The notes beneath the pieces are model-generated. The model was not told the DNA's origin and did no database searches. It saw only the letters and a list, made by a program, of their open reading frames with translations. From NCBI GenBank assembly GCA_020248865.1, contig JADCGS010000020.1, positions 1 through 59,025 of the forward strand: a stretch of 59,025 nucleotides of DNA, written 5' to 3'. Position numbers and translations under genes: made by a program. The stretch is from Burkholderiales bacterium (GTDB lineage Bacteria; Pseudomonadota; Gammaproteobacteria; Burkholderiales; Burkholderiaceae_F). Position 1 is the stretch's first letter, and the number at the start of each line of letters is the position of its first letter. Below are positions 37,575-46,840 of this stretch, piece by piece.

Positions 37575-37581
37575 AGAAAGA

Positions 37582-38739
37582 ATGGCCAAACGCGACTTTT
37601 ACGAAGTCCTCGGCGTGGCGAAAAACGCCACCGAGGACGAGATCAAGAAGGCCTATCGCAAGCTGGCGATGAAGTATCACCCGGACCGCAACCAGGGTGA
37701 CGAGGCGAAGGGGGCCGAGGAGAAGTTCAAGGAGGTCAAGCAGGCCTACGAGATCCTGTCGGACGCCGCCAAGCGCGCGGCCTATGACCGCTTCGGCCAC
37801 GCCGGGGTGGACCCCAACATGGCCGGCGCGCGGCCGGGCGGCCCGGGGGGAGAAGGCTTTGGCGGCTTTGCCGATGCCTTTGGCGACATCTTCGGCGACA
37901 TCTTCGGTGGTGCCATGGGCGGCCGGGCCGGCGGCGGTCGCAGCAACGCCTTCCGCGGCGCCGATCTGCGCTACAACATGGAGATCACGCTCGAGCAGGC
38001 GGCCGCGGGCTTTGCCACCGACATCCGCGTGCCGGCCTGGGAGAACTGCGACACCTGCAAGGGCACCGGTGCCAAGCCGGGCACGCAGCCCAAGACCTGT
38101 GGCACCTGTGGCGGCTCGGGCGCGGTGCGCATCACCCAGGGCTTCTTCTCCATCCAGCAGACCTGCCCGACCTGCCACGGCAGCGGCAAGGTGATCGCCG
38201 ATCCCTGCACGGCCTGCCAGGGCGAAGGCCGCATCAAGAAGAACAAGACGTTGGAGGTGAACATCCCGGCCGGCATCGACGTGGGCCAGCGTATCCGCCT
38301 GGCCGGCAAGGGCGAGCCGGGCATGAACGGCGGCCCGCCGGGCGACCTGTACGTCGAGATCCGCATCAAGCCGCACGAAGTGTTCCAGCGCGACGGCGAC
38401 GACCTGCACTGCGAGGTGCCGGTGTCGATCGTCACCGCCGCCCTCGGCGGCGACATCGAAGTGGCCACGCTCACGGAGAAGGTCAGCATCAGCATCCCCG
38501 AGGGTACGCAGGGCGGCAAGACCTTCCGCCTGCGCGGCAAGGGTGTCAAGGGTGTGCGCTCCAGTGTCCCCGGCGACCTGTACTGCCACGTCAACGTCGA
38601 GACGCCGGTGCGCCTGACCGACAAGCAGAAGAAGCTGCTGCGCGACTTCGAGACCAGCCTGCGCGAGGGGGGCACCAAGCACTCGCCGCAGACCAAGGGC
38701 TTCATGGACCGCATGAAAGGGTTCTTCACGGCCGAGTGA
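37582..38739 (+). CDS. dnaJ: Chaperone DnaJ (Hsp40)
   Basis: 385-aa co-chaperone that stimulates DnaK ATPase. The J domain (residues 1-70) has the essential HPD in [12 protein letters not shown] Gly/Phe-rich stretch follows ([21 protein letters not shown]), then four CxxCxGxG zinc repeats ([42 protein letters not shown]), and the C-terminal substrate domains. It should be read from the dnaK promoter across the inserted element. The ribosome-binding region is GAGAAAGA. Confidence 0.98.
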   Translation: MAKRDFYEVLGVAKNATEDEIKKAYRKLAMKYHPDRNQGDEAKGAEEKFKEVKQAYEILSDAAKRAAYDRFGHAGVDPNMAGARPGGPGGEGFGGFADAFGDIFGDIFGGAMGGRAGGGRSNAFRGADLRYNMEITLEQAAAGFATDIRVPAWENCDTCKGTGAKPGTQPKTCGTCGGSGAVRITQGFFSIQQTCPTCHGSGKVIADPCTACQGEGRIKKNKTLEVNIPAGIDVGQRIRLAGKGEPGMNGGPPGDLYVEIRIKPHEVFQRDGDDLHCEVPVSIVTAALGGDIEVATLTEKVSISIPEGTQGGKTFRLRGKGVKGVRSSVPGDLYCHVNVETPVRLTDKQKKLLRDFETSLREGGTKHSPQTKGFMDRMKGFFTAE

Positions 38740-38773
38740 GGCCACACAGCGGTGCCTTGGGCCTGAGGACAGC

Positions 38774-39994
38774 GTGAGTAACGTCAGCGGCTGGGACGCC
38801 ATCGTCATCGGCGCCGGGGCCGCCGGCATGATGTGTGCCGCGGTGGCCGGTCAGCGCGGCGCGCGCGTGCTGCTGGTCGATCACGCCGAGCGGCTCGCCG
38901 AGAAGATCCGCATCTCCGGCGGCGGCCGCTGCAACTTCACCAACCGCCACGCCGGCCCCGCCCAATTCATTTCCGAGAACCCGCACTTCGCGCGCTCGGC
39001 GCTGGCCCGCTACACGGCGGCCGACTTCGTTGCGCTGGTGAAGCGGCACCGCATCGGCTTTCACGAAAAGCACAAGGGCCAGCTCTTTTGCGACGAGTCG
39101 GCCGAGGACATCATCGGGATGCTGCGCGCCGAGTGCGAGGCCGGCGGCGTGCGCTGGGCCGTGCCGTCCCGGGTGCGGCGCGTCGGCCGCGCCGGCGCAG
39201 CCTTCGAGGTCGAATTCGAGCAAGGCAGCGGTCTCGGCACGCAGCAGGCGCGCCGCGTCGTGATCGCCACCGGCGGCCTGTCGATCCCGAAGATCGGCGC
39301 CACTGACTTCGGCTTTCGCATCGCGCGCCAGTTCGGCCTGCGCGTGGTCGAGCCGCGGCCGGCGCTGGTGCCGCTGACCTTCGACGCGACCCAGTGGGCA
39401 CCCTTCGTGCCCCTGGCCGGCGTTTCGCTCGACGTGCACGCGCGCTGCGCCGAAGCTGCCTTCGACGAGGACCTGCTGTTCACGCACCGCGGGCTGTCCG
39501 GCCCCGCCATCCTGCAGATTTCGACCTTCTGGTCGCCGGGCGCGGCAGTCGAGATCGACCTGGCGCCGCAGTTTGCCGGCGCCTCGCTGGCCGAGGCGCT
39601 GCTGGCGGCCAAGCGCGGCGGCCGGCAGGCGCTGCACACGGTGCTGGCGCAACTGCTGCCGCGTCGGCTGGCCGAAGGCTGGCTCGCCAGCCAGGGCATC
39701 GACGGCATGCCGCGCATCGCCGATGCCCCCGACCGGCTGCTGCGCACGCTGGCGCAGTCGCTGACGCGCTGGCGGCTCGTGCCCAGCGGCAGCGAGGGCT
39801 ATCGCAAGGCCGAGGTCACGCGCGGCGGCGTCGCCACCGATGAGCTGTCGCAGGCCACGCTGGAGAGCCGGCGCGTGCCGGGCCTGCACTTCATCGGCGA
39901 GGTGGTCGACGTGACCGGCTGGCTGGGCGGCTACAACTTCCAGTGGGCCTGGTCGTCGGGCCATGCCGCCGGCATCGCGGTCGGCCCGGGCTGA
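38774..39994 (+). CDS. HI0933/BaiN-type NAD(P)/FAD-dependent oxidoreductase
   Basis: 406-aa flavoprotein of the HI0933/YhiN family. The FAD motif IVIGAGAAGMMCAAVAGQRG is at the N-terminus, with IRISGGGRCNFTNRH near residue 49, VIATGGLSIPKIGATDFGFRIA near 160, and the C-terminal ATLESRRVPGLHFIGEVVDVTGWLGGYNFQWAWSSG. These are highly conserved in the family, whose physiological reaction is mostly unknown. GTG at 38774 starts the protein; an in-frame ATG appears only after the FAD motif. It converges with the TPR gene, 11 bp apart. Confidence 0.9.
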   Translation: MSNVSGWDAIVIGAGAAGMMCAAVAGQRGARVLLVDHAERLAEKIRISGGGRCNFTNRHAGPAQFISENPHFARSALARYTAADFVALVKRHRIGFHEKHKGQLFCDESAEDIIGMLRAECEAGGVRWAVPSRVRRVGRAGAAFEVEFEQGSGLGTQQARRVVIATGGLSIPKIGATDFGFRIARQFGLRVVEPRPALVPLTFDATQWAPFVPLAGVSLDVHARCAEAAFDEDLLFTHRGLSGPAILQISTFWSPGAAVEIDLAPQFAGASLAEALLAAKRGGRQALHTVLAQLLPRRLAEGWLASQGIDGMPRIADAPDRLLRTLAQSLTRWRLVPSGSEGYRKAEVTRGGVATDELSQATLESRRVPGLHFIGEVVDVTGWLGGYNFQWAWSSGHAAGIAVGPG

Positions 39995-40005
39995 CGTTCT
40001 CCCTC

Positions 40006-40998
40006 TCAGGCCGGGCGCAGGGCGGCAATCCGCTCGTCGATCTGCTGCCGGATGCTGCGCGGCAAGGGCGACGCCAGGCTGCGCGCCTTCTCGTAGTGCC
40101 GCAGCGCCTCGGCCGGCTGCGCGAGCTGCTCCATGACCTGCGCCAGGCGGAAGAACAGGCGGGCATCGGGACCGGTGGACAGGGCCAGCGCGCTCTCGAA
40201 GTGCCGGCGTGCCCGCTCGAACTGCTTCTGCTCCTGCGCCACGCGTCCCTGGCCGCGCAGGAACTCGGGCTCGCGTGACAGCCGCTGCGCGCCCAGCTCA
40301 AAGGCGCGCTGCGCAGCCTCGAAACGCTGGGCGCCCAGGTGCGCGTACGCCACGCGGGTCAAGGTGCCGATCCACACGCGCCGCGCCGCGCGCTCTTCGG
40401 GCGGCGGCATCCGTTCCAGCCGCGCCAGGGCTTCGTCGAGCTTGCCGTCCTGGATCTCCACCTGCGCCCAGGCCAGGTCGCCGAGCTCGGGCTTCAGGCG
40501 CGCAAACTCCTCGGTGTTGCGGCGCGCCTTGCCGGTGCCGCCGCCGGCCACGGCGGGCGCGAGCAGGTAGTAGGAGTTCAGGTCCAGGCGTGCTTCCAGG
40601 CTGTCGGGCGCAAGCTGCACCGCGCGCTCGAAGCTCGACTTGATGCGGCCCGCGTAGCGCAAGCCGGCGACCATCCCGCCATCCATCGCCTTGCGTCCGA
40701 GCGCATGGCCGAGCGCTCCATGGCACTGCGCATGGAGCGGATGCGTCGCCACGCAGCGCTCGGCGGCGGCTACGCCCGGATCGAGCTTTTCGTCGCCCAG
40801 TTGCGCGCCCAGCCGCGCCAGCGCGATCAGCCCGGCCGCGTCGGTCGCGTTGGCCGCGAGCAGGCGCTGGGCTTCGCGCTCGACGCTGGCGTAGTCGAAG
40901 CGGTCGAACGCCGCGTCGAGCGCAGGCGTCTGCGCCAGCGCGCCCGCGCCGGCGGTCAGGGCAACGGCGGCAGCCGCCAAAACAGGGGTGATCTTCAT
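40006..40998 (-). CDS. Exported TPR-repeat protein
   Basis: 330-aa periplasmic protein with signal peptide MKITPVLAAAAVALTAGAGALAQ and several TPR-like helical hairpins, for example LAWAQVEIQDGKLDEALARLERM, AYAHLGAQRFEAAQRAFELG and GRVAQEQKQFERARRHFESALAL. The AATDAAGLIALARLGAQLGDEKLDPGVAAAERCVATHP segment is like that of TRAP-type TPR proteins in betaproteobacteria. The ATG at 40996-40998 is preceded by GGAGGG. Binding partner unknown. Confidence 0.8.
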   Translation of the reverse strand: MKITPVLAAAAVALTAGAGALAQTPALDAAFDRFDYASVEREAQRLLAANATDAAGLIALARLGAQLGDEKLDPGVAAAERCVATHPLHAQCHGALGHALGRKAMDGGMVAGLRYAGRIKSSFERAVQLAPDSLEARLDLNSYYLLAPAVAGGGTGKARRNTEEFARLKPELGDLAWAQVEIQDGKLDEALARLERMPPPEERAARRVWIGTLTRVAYAHLGAQRFEAAQRAFELGAQRLSREPEFLRGQGRVAQEQKQFERARRHFESALALSTGPDARLFFRLAQVMEQLAQPAEALRHYEKARSLASPLPRSIRQQIDERIAALRPA

Positions 40999-41236
40999 CG
41001 CAGTGCCCTCCATGCTTGGCAGGCCGGGTCGGTCTCGGCCTGCGGTCGGCGCGCCCAGCGCGTGCCGGCCACCGTATCGGCGGCCACGGGCCGCCACCTG
41101 AAGTGCATCACGGGGCTGTCGCGCTCGACCGGTTGAGGCAAAATGCGCGCGGTGTCGCTGCGGCGGACCGACCGGGCCGTCAACACGGCGCCCGCGCGCA
41201 GGCCTGCGGCCGCGGTGCGGCGCCTGCCTGCCTGCA

Positions 41237-43360
41237 TCATGGCCGCGGTTTGGCGCCCAACTGCCGCCACAGGAACGAGAAGGTCTGCGCCCACATGCGC
41301 GCGGCCTGTTCGTTGGTGGCCGCGGCACCGTGACCGCCCTCGATGTTTTCGAAGTACAGCACGTCATGGCCCTGCTCGGCCATGCGCGCCACCATCTTGC
41401 GCGCGTGGCCCGGGTGCACGCGGTCGTCGCGGGTGGAGGTGTACAGGAAGATGCGCGGGTAGCGCACGCCCTGCTTCACGTTCTGGTAGGGCGAGTAGCG
41501 GGCGATGAAGGCGCGGTCTTCGGGCTGGTCGGGGTCGCCGTACTCGGCGATCCACGAGGCGCCCGCGAGCAGCTTGTGATAGCGCAGCATGTCGATGAGC
41601 GGCACCTGCGAGACCACCGCGCCGAACAGTTCGGGCCGCTGCACCATGGTGGCGGTGACCAGCAGCCCGCCCTGGCTGCCACCCATGATGCCCAGATGCC
41701 GCGGGGAGGTGATCTTGCGCTGGATGAGATCCTCGGCGACGGCTGCCATGTCGTCCCAGGTGCGCTGCTTGTTCTCCCGCTGCGCGGCGCGGTGCCAGTC
41801 GGGGCCGAACTCGCCGCCGCCACGCAGGTTGGCCAGCACCAGCACGCCGCCGCGTTCCAGCCAGCCCTTGCCGAACACCCCCGAGTACCAGGGCAACTGG
41901 GTCACGGCAAAGCCGCCGTAGCCGTACAGCAGCGTGGGGTTGCCGCCATCCGGGTTCAGGCCCTCGCGCCGGGCGATGAAGTAGGGAATCCGCGTGCCGT
42001 CACGGCTTGTGGCCTCGAACTGGCGGGTATTGATGCCGCCCGCATCGAAGAAGCGCGGCAGCGAGCGCAGTGCCTGCGTGTCCTGCCCGCCCGCCGTGCG
42101 CATCATGAGCGTGGTGGGCGTGGTGAAGTCCTGCCGCGAGAACATGTAGTCGTCGCTGGCCCAGTACGTGGACAGGTGGCCGATCTGTCCCTCGTCCGGC
42201 AGCGCGACGCGCCGCCGCTGCCAGGACTTGCCGTCGTGGCTCAGTTCCCAAAGGCGCGGCCGCACGTTGTCCAGCTCGGCCAGCAGCACCGCGCTTTGCG
42301 TCTGCCCGACAAAGTCGATCGAGCTGCGTGCGGTCGGTGCGTACAGCACGTCGAGCCGGCGCCCGCCCTGCATGAAGTCCTCGAACTTCGCGGCCAGCAG
42401 CGCGCCGGCCGGATAGGTCTGGCCGCCCACCGTCCACGGCGTGCGGGTGCGCACCAGCAGCCAGTCGTCGAACACCTGTACCGAAGCATCGCGCGGCACG
42501 TCGACCCGCACCAGCCGGCCATCGTGCTGCACGAAGAGCTCCGTGTTCCAGAAGGCAATGCTGCGGTAGACCCAGTCGCGTCGCGCGCCTGACTCGCGCT
42601 CGGAATAGGCGCCGACGCTGACGTCGGTCGCGCGGCCCTCGTACACCGTGCGGGCGGCCGCCAGCGGCGTGCCGCGCCGCCACTCCTTGACAGTGCGCGG
42701 ATAGCCCGAGGTCGTCATCGACCCGGGGCCGAAGTCGCTGGCCACCCACAGCGTGTCGAGGTCCTTCCAGTTGGCGTCCTGCTTGGCCTCCGGCAGCGCG
42801 AACCCGTCTTTGACGAAGGCCTTGTCGACGAGGTCGAACTCGCGCAGCACGGTGGCATCCGCGCCCCCGCGCGACAGCGCCAGCAGGCAGCGGCGGTACG
42901 GCTGTGCCGGTGTGTCGGGCCGCAGGCAATCGGCGCCCGCCCACACCCAGTTGATGTTCTCCGCCTTGCCGAGCGCATCCAGGTCGAGCACCACCTCCCA
43001 GGCCGGCTGCGCCTTGGCATATTCGGCAAGCGGGGTGCGTCGCCACAGGCCGCGCGGATTGGCCGCATCGCGCCAGAGGTTGTAGTAGTGCGAGCCCATG
43101 CGGGTGACGAAGGGGATGCGGTCGCGCGAGTTGACGATCCGCAGCAGCTCGGCCCGTAGCGGCTCGTAGGCCCGGTCGGCAGCGAACTCCTGCTCCGCCT
43201 GGGCGTTTTGCGCGCGCACCCAGTCGAGCGCCTTGGGCGCTTCGACCTCCTCCAGCCACAGGTAGGGGTCGTCGGCGGGGGCGTCGGCGGCGCTGGCGCT
43301 CAGCGGCATGGTGAACATGAGGGCGGACAGGCTGAGTTGGGCGAGTTGGGCAAGGCGCAC
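41237..43360 (-). CDS. Prolyl oligopeptidase family serine peptidase (exported)
   Basis: About 707 aa. A signal sequence (LAQLAQLSLSALMFTMPLSASAADA) precedes the S9A pattern: DDPYLWLEEVEAPKALDWVRAQNA, a beta-propeller of about 350 residues, and an alpha/beta-hydrolase domain. The catalytic Ser is in GIMGGSQGGLLV, the Asp in STRDDRVHPGHARK and the His in IEGGHGAA. The ANLRGGGEFGPDWH and YGYGGFAV motifs are also typical. GTG 43360 is chosen because it gives a clean signal peptide; a start at 43468 is also possible. It degrades short peptides, probably in the periplasm. Confidence 0.92.
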   Translation of the reverse strand: MRLAQLAQLSLSALMFTMPLSASAADAPADDPYLWLEEVEAPKALDWVRAQNAQAEQEFAADRAYEPLRAELLRIVNSRDRIPFVTRMGSHYYNLWRDAANPRGLWRRTPLAEYAKAQPAWEVVLDLDALGKAENINWVWAGADCLRPDTPAQPYRRCLLALSRGGADATVLREFDLVDKAFVKDGFALPEAKQDANWKDLDTLWVASDFGPGSMTTSGYPRTVKEWRRGTPLAAARTVYEGRATDVSVGAYSERESGARRDWVYRSIAFWNTELFVQHDGRLVRVDVPRDASVQVFDDWLLVRTRTPWTVGGQTYPAGALLAAKFEDFMQGGRRLDVLYAPTARSSIDFVGQTQSAVLLAELDNVRPRLWELSHDGKSWQRRRVALPDEGQIGHLSTYWASDDYMFSRQDFTTPTTLMMRTAGGQDTQALRSLPRFFDAGGINTRQFEATSRDGTRIPYFIARREGLNPDGGNPTLLYGYGGFAVTQLPWYSGVFGKGWLERGGVLVLANLRGGGEFGPDWHRAAQRENKQRTWDDMAAVAEDLIQRKITSPRHLGIMGGSQGGLLVTATMVQRPELFGAVVSQVPLIDMLRYHKLLAGASWIAEYGDPDQPEDRAFIARYSPYQNVKQGVRYPRIFLYTSTRDDRVHPGHARKMVARMAEQGHDVLYFENIEGGHGAAATNEQAARMWAQTFSFLWRQLGAKPRP

Positions 43361-43571
43361 GGCTCGGTCCGGCTGAGGTGGGAAAGCGCCGGACGATACC
43401 GGGCAGGCCAAGCGCCGTGCATGCCGTGCGACGAATCGCCGGTTGGCGAGGATGGGCGCCGCCGCCACGGTGTCCTGTGTTCAGGCGGGTTCAGCATAGA
43501 CTGGGCACTGCCGCATCGCAGAACCGCCACACCGCAGAGCCGCAGTCGTGAAATGCCGTGAAAGCCTGCCC

Positions 43572-44354
43572 ATGTCCTGCAACCCCCTCCGCCTGGCCCG
43601 CTTGCTCGCCTGGGTGCTGGGCCTGGCCGCCGGCGCCGCTGCCGCGGCGCAGGACCGGCCCCCGATCGTGGCTGCCGCCAGCGGCCTGCAGTTTGCCGTC
43701 ACCGAAATCGCCGCGCGCTTTGCGGCCGACACCGGCCGCAAGGTGACGCTGAACTTCGGCTCCTCGGGCAACTTTGCGCGGCAGATCCAGCAGGGCGCGC
43801 CGTTCGAGCTGTTCATGTCGGCCGATGAGGCCTTCGTGTTCCGGCTGGCCGACGCGGGCCTCACGCGCGACCGCGGCGAGCTCTATGCGATCGGCCGCAT
43901 CGTGCTGTTCGTGCCCCGGGGCTCGCCGCTGCAGCTCGATGCGGAGCTGAAAGGCGTGCAGGCGGGCTGGTCGCAGGTGCGCAAGTTCGCAATCGCCAAC
44001 CCGGAGCACGCGCCGTACGGCCGCGCCGCCGCGGAGGCGCTGCGGGCGCTCGGCCTGTGGGAGCAGGTCGAGCCGCGGCTCGTGCTGGGCGAAAACGTCT
44101 CGCAGGCCGCGCAGTTTGTGACCACGCGCAGCGCCGAAGCCGGGATCATCTCGCTGTCGCTGGCGCTGGCGCCGGAACTGGCGCGCGCAGGCCAGCATGT
44201 GCTGCTGCCCGAGCGCCTGCACAATCCGCTGCGCCAGCGGATGGTGCTCACGCGCCATGCCGGTCCGACCGCGCGCCAGTTCTACGACTATCTCCAGCAG
44301 CCGGCCGCGCGCAGCATACTGAGGCAGTACGGGTTCGTGCTGCCGGGGGAGTGA
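43572..44354 (+). CDS. modA: Molybdate ABC transporter substrate-binding protein ModA
   Basis: About 260 aa. A signal peptide (LARLLAWVLGLAAGAAAAAQ) is followed by PIVAAASGLQFAVTEIAARFAADTGRKVTLNFGSSGNFARQIQQGAPFELFMSADE, the standard ModA opening with the molybdate-binding serines. NPEHAPYGRAAAEAL is also characteristic. It is the periplasmic receptor for molybdate (or tungstate). ATG 43572 is preferred; an upstream in-frame GTG (43548) would extend the N-terminus by 8 residues. No ModE box was recognised upstream. Confidence 0.93.
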   Translation: MSCNPLRLARLLAWVLGLAAGAAAAAQDRPPIVAAASGLQFAVTEIAARFAADTGRKVTLNFGSSGNFARQIQQGAPFELFMSADEAFVFRLADAGLTRDRGELYAIGRIVLFVPRGSPLQLDAELKGVQAGWSQVRKFAIANPEHAPYGRAAAEALRALGLWEQVEPRLVLGENVSQAAQFVTTRSAEAGIISLSLALAPELARAGQHVLLPERLHNPLRQRMVLTRHAGPTARQFYDYLQQPAARSILRQYGFVLPGE

Positions 44355-44480
44355 GAGCGCATGAAACGGTCTGCTGCGCGTCCCGGTAGCGCGGCTGCGC
44401 TGCGCGCCGTTTCACCCGGTACGGGTCCGCTGCCCGGCGCGACCTCCAGCCGCTCGCAGCGAACTTCTCAAGGGTGCTGA

Positions 44481-45155
44481 GTGGACTGGGAAGCAACGCG
44501 CATCTCGCTCGCGCTGGCGGCGGCCACCTGCGCGGTGCTGCTGCCGTTCGGCATATGGCTCGGGCGCCGGCTGGCCACGACCGACAGCCGCTCCAAGCCC
44601 TTCATCGAGGCGGCGCTCATGTTGCCGCTGCTGCTGCCGCCCACCGTGATCGGCTTCTACCTCTTGGTGGCCTTCGGCGGCGCCTCGCCGCTGGGCCAGT
44701 GGCTCGACCGCATGGTCGGTCTGCGGCTGGTGTTCACCTTCGAGGGGCTGCTGGCGGCCAGCGTGCTGGTCAACCTGCCGTTCATGGTGCAGCCGGTGCA
44801 GCGTGCCTTTGCCGCGATTCCGGACAGCCTGCGCGAGGCCGCCTGGGTGTCGGGCCTGTCGCCGTGGCAGACGTTGTGGAAAGTGGAGCTGCCGCTCGCC
44901 TGGCCCGGCATCCTCGGCGGACTCGCCCTGACCTTCGCGCACACGCTGGGCGAGTTCGGCGTGGTGCTGATGGTCGGCGGCAGCATCGCCGGCGAGACCA
45001 AGACGCTGTCGATCGCCATCTACGACCGCGTGCAGGCGTTCGACAACGCCGGTGCCAACGCGATGTCGCTGGTGCTGGTGGCCTTCACCCTGGTGGCGCT
45101 GTGGGTCGTGTTTGCCACCGGCGAACGCGGCAAGCGGCACCTGCGGGAGCGCTGA
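44481..45155 (+). CDS. modB: Molybdate ABC transporter permease ModB
   Basis: 224-aa inner-membrane permease. After WEATRISLALAAATCAVLLPFGIWLGRRLA it has LPLLLPPTVIGFYLL, and the EAA loop SLREAAWVSGLSPWQTLWKVELPLAWPGILGG that binds the ATPase, then FAHTLGEFGVVLMVGG, all typical of ModB. GTG 44481 is the start; 126 bp separate it from modA. The stop overlaps modC by one base (TGATG). Confidence 0.94.
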   Translation: MDWEATRISLALAAATCAVLLPFGIWLGRRLATTDSRSKPFIEAALMLPLLLPPTVIGFYLLVAFGGASPLGQWLDRMVGLRLVFTFEGLLAASVLVNLPFMVQPVQRAFAAIPDSLREAAWVSGLSPWQTLWKVELPLAWPGILGGLALTFAHTLGEFGVVLMVGGSIAGETKTLSIAIYDRVQAFDNAGANAMSLVLVAFTLVALWVVFATGERGKRHLRER

Positions 45156-46339
45156 TGGCCGCCCTGTCGGTCCGGCTGCGGCAGGCCGCGCCCATCCCGC
45201 TGGATGCCGCCTTCGAGTGTGCGCCGGGCGAGCTGCTCGCGCTGGTCGGGCCCTCCGGCAGCGGCAAGACCACCCTGCTGCGCGTGATCGCCGGCCTGGC
45301 GCGCTGCGCGCAGGCGCAGGTCGCGGTCGGTGCTGAGCCCTGGGTGGACACGCAGCGCGGGCTTGTGCTGGCGCCGCAGCAGCGGCGCGTCGGGCTCGTG
45401 TTTCAGAGCTACGCGCTGTTTCCGCACTTGTCGGCACTGGACAACGTGGCGCTGGCCAGCGGCCGCGCCGACGCCACCGGCCACGCCCGCGAGCTGCTGG
45501 CGCGGGTTCGCCTCGACGGCCTGGCCGAGCGCCGTCCGGCGCAACTGTCGGGCGGGCAGCAGCAGCGTGTGGCGCTGGCGCGCGCTCTGGCGCGCGAGCC
45601 GCAGGTGCTGCTGCTCGACGAACCCTTCTCGGCGGTGGATCTGGCCACGCGCCAGGACCTGTATGCCGAGCTGGCCGAGCTGCGGCGCAGCCTGGCGATC
45701 CCGATCGTGCTGGTGACGCACGACCTGCACGAGGCACAGCGCCTGGCCGATCGGCTGGCGGTGCTGGAGCGCGGCACCGTGGTGGCCAGCGGCCCGCTCG
45801 ACGAGGTGCTCGCGCGGCCGGACGTGGCGCATCTGGTGCCCGGCGTGGACGCCGGCGCGCTGCTGCATTGCCAGGTGCGCGAACACGACGCGCGCTACGG
45901 CCTGACGCTGTTGCAGCTTGCCGGCGGCGGCACGCTGCGCGTGCCGCAGGTCGATCTGCCGGCGGGCACGGCCGTGCGCGTGCGTATCCCGGCGCGCGAC
46001 GTTGCACTGGCGCTGTCCCCGCCCGGCGACGTGAGCATCGTCAACCGCCTGCCGGGCGAACTGGTGGCCCTGCAGCCGCTCGATGCGACCCACGTCGAGG
46101 CGCAGGTGCAGGTGGGCCCGGGGGTGCGGCTGCGGGCGCGGGTCACGCGCGAGGCCTCCGACCGTCTTGCGCTCGCGCCCGGCCGGCCGGTGTGGTGCCT
46201 CGTCAAGTCGGTGGCGCTCGATCGGGCCACGCTGCTGATGACGGTGGAGGGCGTCAGCTCCTCTTGCGCGCCGGCTGCGGTGCCGCCGCCGGCGACGGGC
46301 TCGGCGCGCGCCGCGGGCCAGGCCGCGCCGCCGCGCTGA
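45155..46339 (+). CDS. modC: Molybdate ABC transporter ATP-binding protein ModC
   Basis: 394-aa ATPase. Walker A is GPSGSGKTTLL (about residue 32), the signature LSGGQQQRVALARAL, Walker B VLLLDEPFSAVD and the switch His VLVTHDLHEAQRLADR. The C-terminal part (from about 240) is a regulatory TOBE/Mop-like domain (SIVNRLPGELVAL, LVKSVALDRATLLM). The final 28 codons overlap the antisense modE gene, and the protein tail is Ala/Pro-rich (APAAVPPPATGSARAAGQ). Confidence 0.93.
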   Translation: MAALSVRLRQAAPIPLDAAFECAPGELLALVGPSGSGKTTLLRVIAGLARCAQAQVAVGAEPWVDTQRGLVLAPQQRRVGLVFQSYALFPHLSALDNVALASGRADATGHARELLARVRLDGLAERRPAQLSGGQQQRVALARALAREPQVLLLDEPFSAVDLATRQDLYAELAELRRSLAIPIVLVTHDLHEAQRLADRLAVLERGTVVASGPLDEVLARPDVAHLVPGVDAGALLHCQVREHDARYGLTLLQLAGGGTLRVPQVDLPAGTAVRVRIPARDVALALSPPGDVSIVNRLPGELVALQPLDATHVEAQVQVGPGVRLRARVTREASDRLALAPGRPVWCLVKSVALDRATLLMTVEGVSSSCAPAAVPPPATGSARAAGQAAPPR

Positions 46340-46655
46340 GTTCCGCCAGCGCTGCCGCGGCCGCCGCCGCTGCGCGGCCCTCGGCGGCCCGATACTGCGC
46401 CACCACCTGCCGGCCGAACGGCGTGATGGCCGTGGCGCCGGCCGTGTTGCGCCCCGGCTGCGAGCTCACCACCGGCTCGCGGAACATGTGATTCAGCGTG
46501 TCCACCAGCTCCCAGGCCCGCTTGTACGACATGTCCATGGCGCGCGCTGCTGCGGCAATCGACCCGTGGCGCGCAATGTGCTCGAGCAGCTCCTGCTTGC
46601 CCGGCCCCAGCCGGCCGGCCGGATAGTCGATGCGGATCGACAAGCGCGGTGCCAT
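46254..46655 (-). CDS. ModE-type winged-helix regulator, DNA-binding domain only
   Basis: 133-aa protein matching the N-terminal LysR-like HTH domain of ModE: IRIDYPAGRLGPGKQELLEHIARHGSIAAAARAMDMSYKRAWELVDTLNHMFREPVV and the GRNTAGATAITPFGRQVVAQYRA segment. The C-terminal molybdate-binding Mop/TOBE domains are missing; instead there is an Ala/Pro-rich tail. Such short forms occur in Proteobacteria and may sense molybdate indirectly or not at all. The 3' end overlaps modC by 86 bases in antisense orientation, a tail-to-tail overlap that could couple expression. ATG 46653-46655 is the first good start. Confidence 0.88.
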   Translation of the reverse strand: MAPRLSIRIDYPAGRLGPGKQELLEHIARHGSIAAAARAMDMSYKRAWELVDTLNHMFREPVVSSQPGRNTAGATAITPFGRQVVAQYRAAEGRAAAAAAAALAELSAAARPGPRRAPSPSPAAAPQPARKRS

Positions 46656-46840
46656 GAAGCAGGGATGCGACCGCCGCACCCGCAAGAAACGCTGCTCATG
46701 GCTGTGCTGGGCTGACGGCGGACGCAGTGGAGTTCGGCCGGCGCCCCGGCTGCAACGCCGCCGGGCGTGGCCGGCAGGGCTGAAGCCATGTTGGCGCTTG
46801 GCGCGCAGGTGCGATCGCGCCGTGGCCGTGCGCCGCCGTT

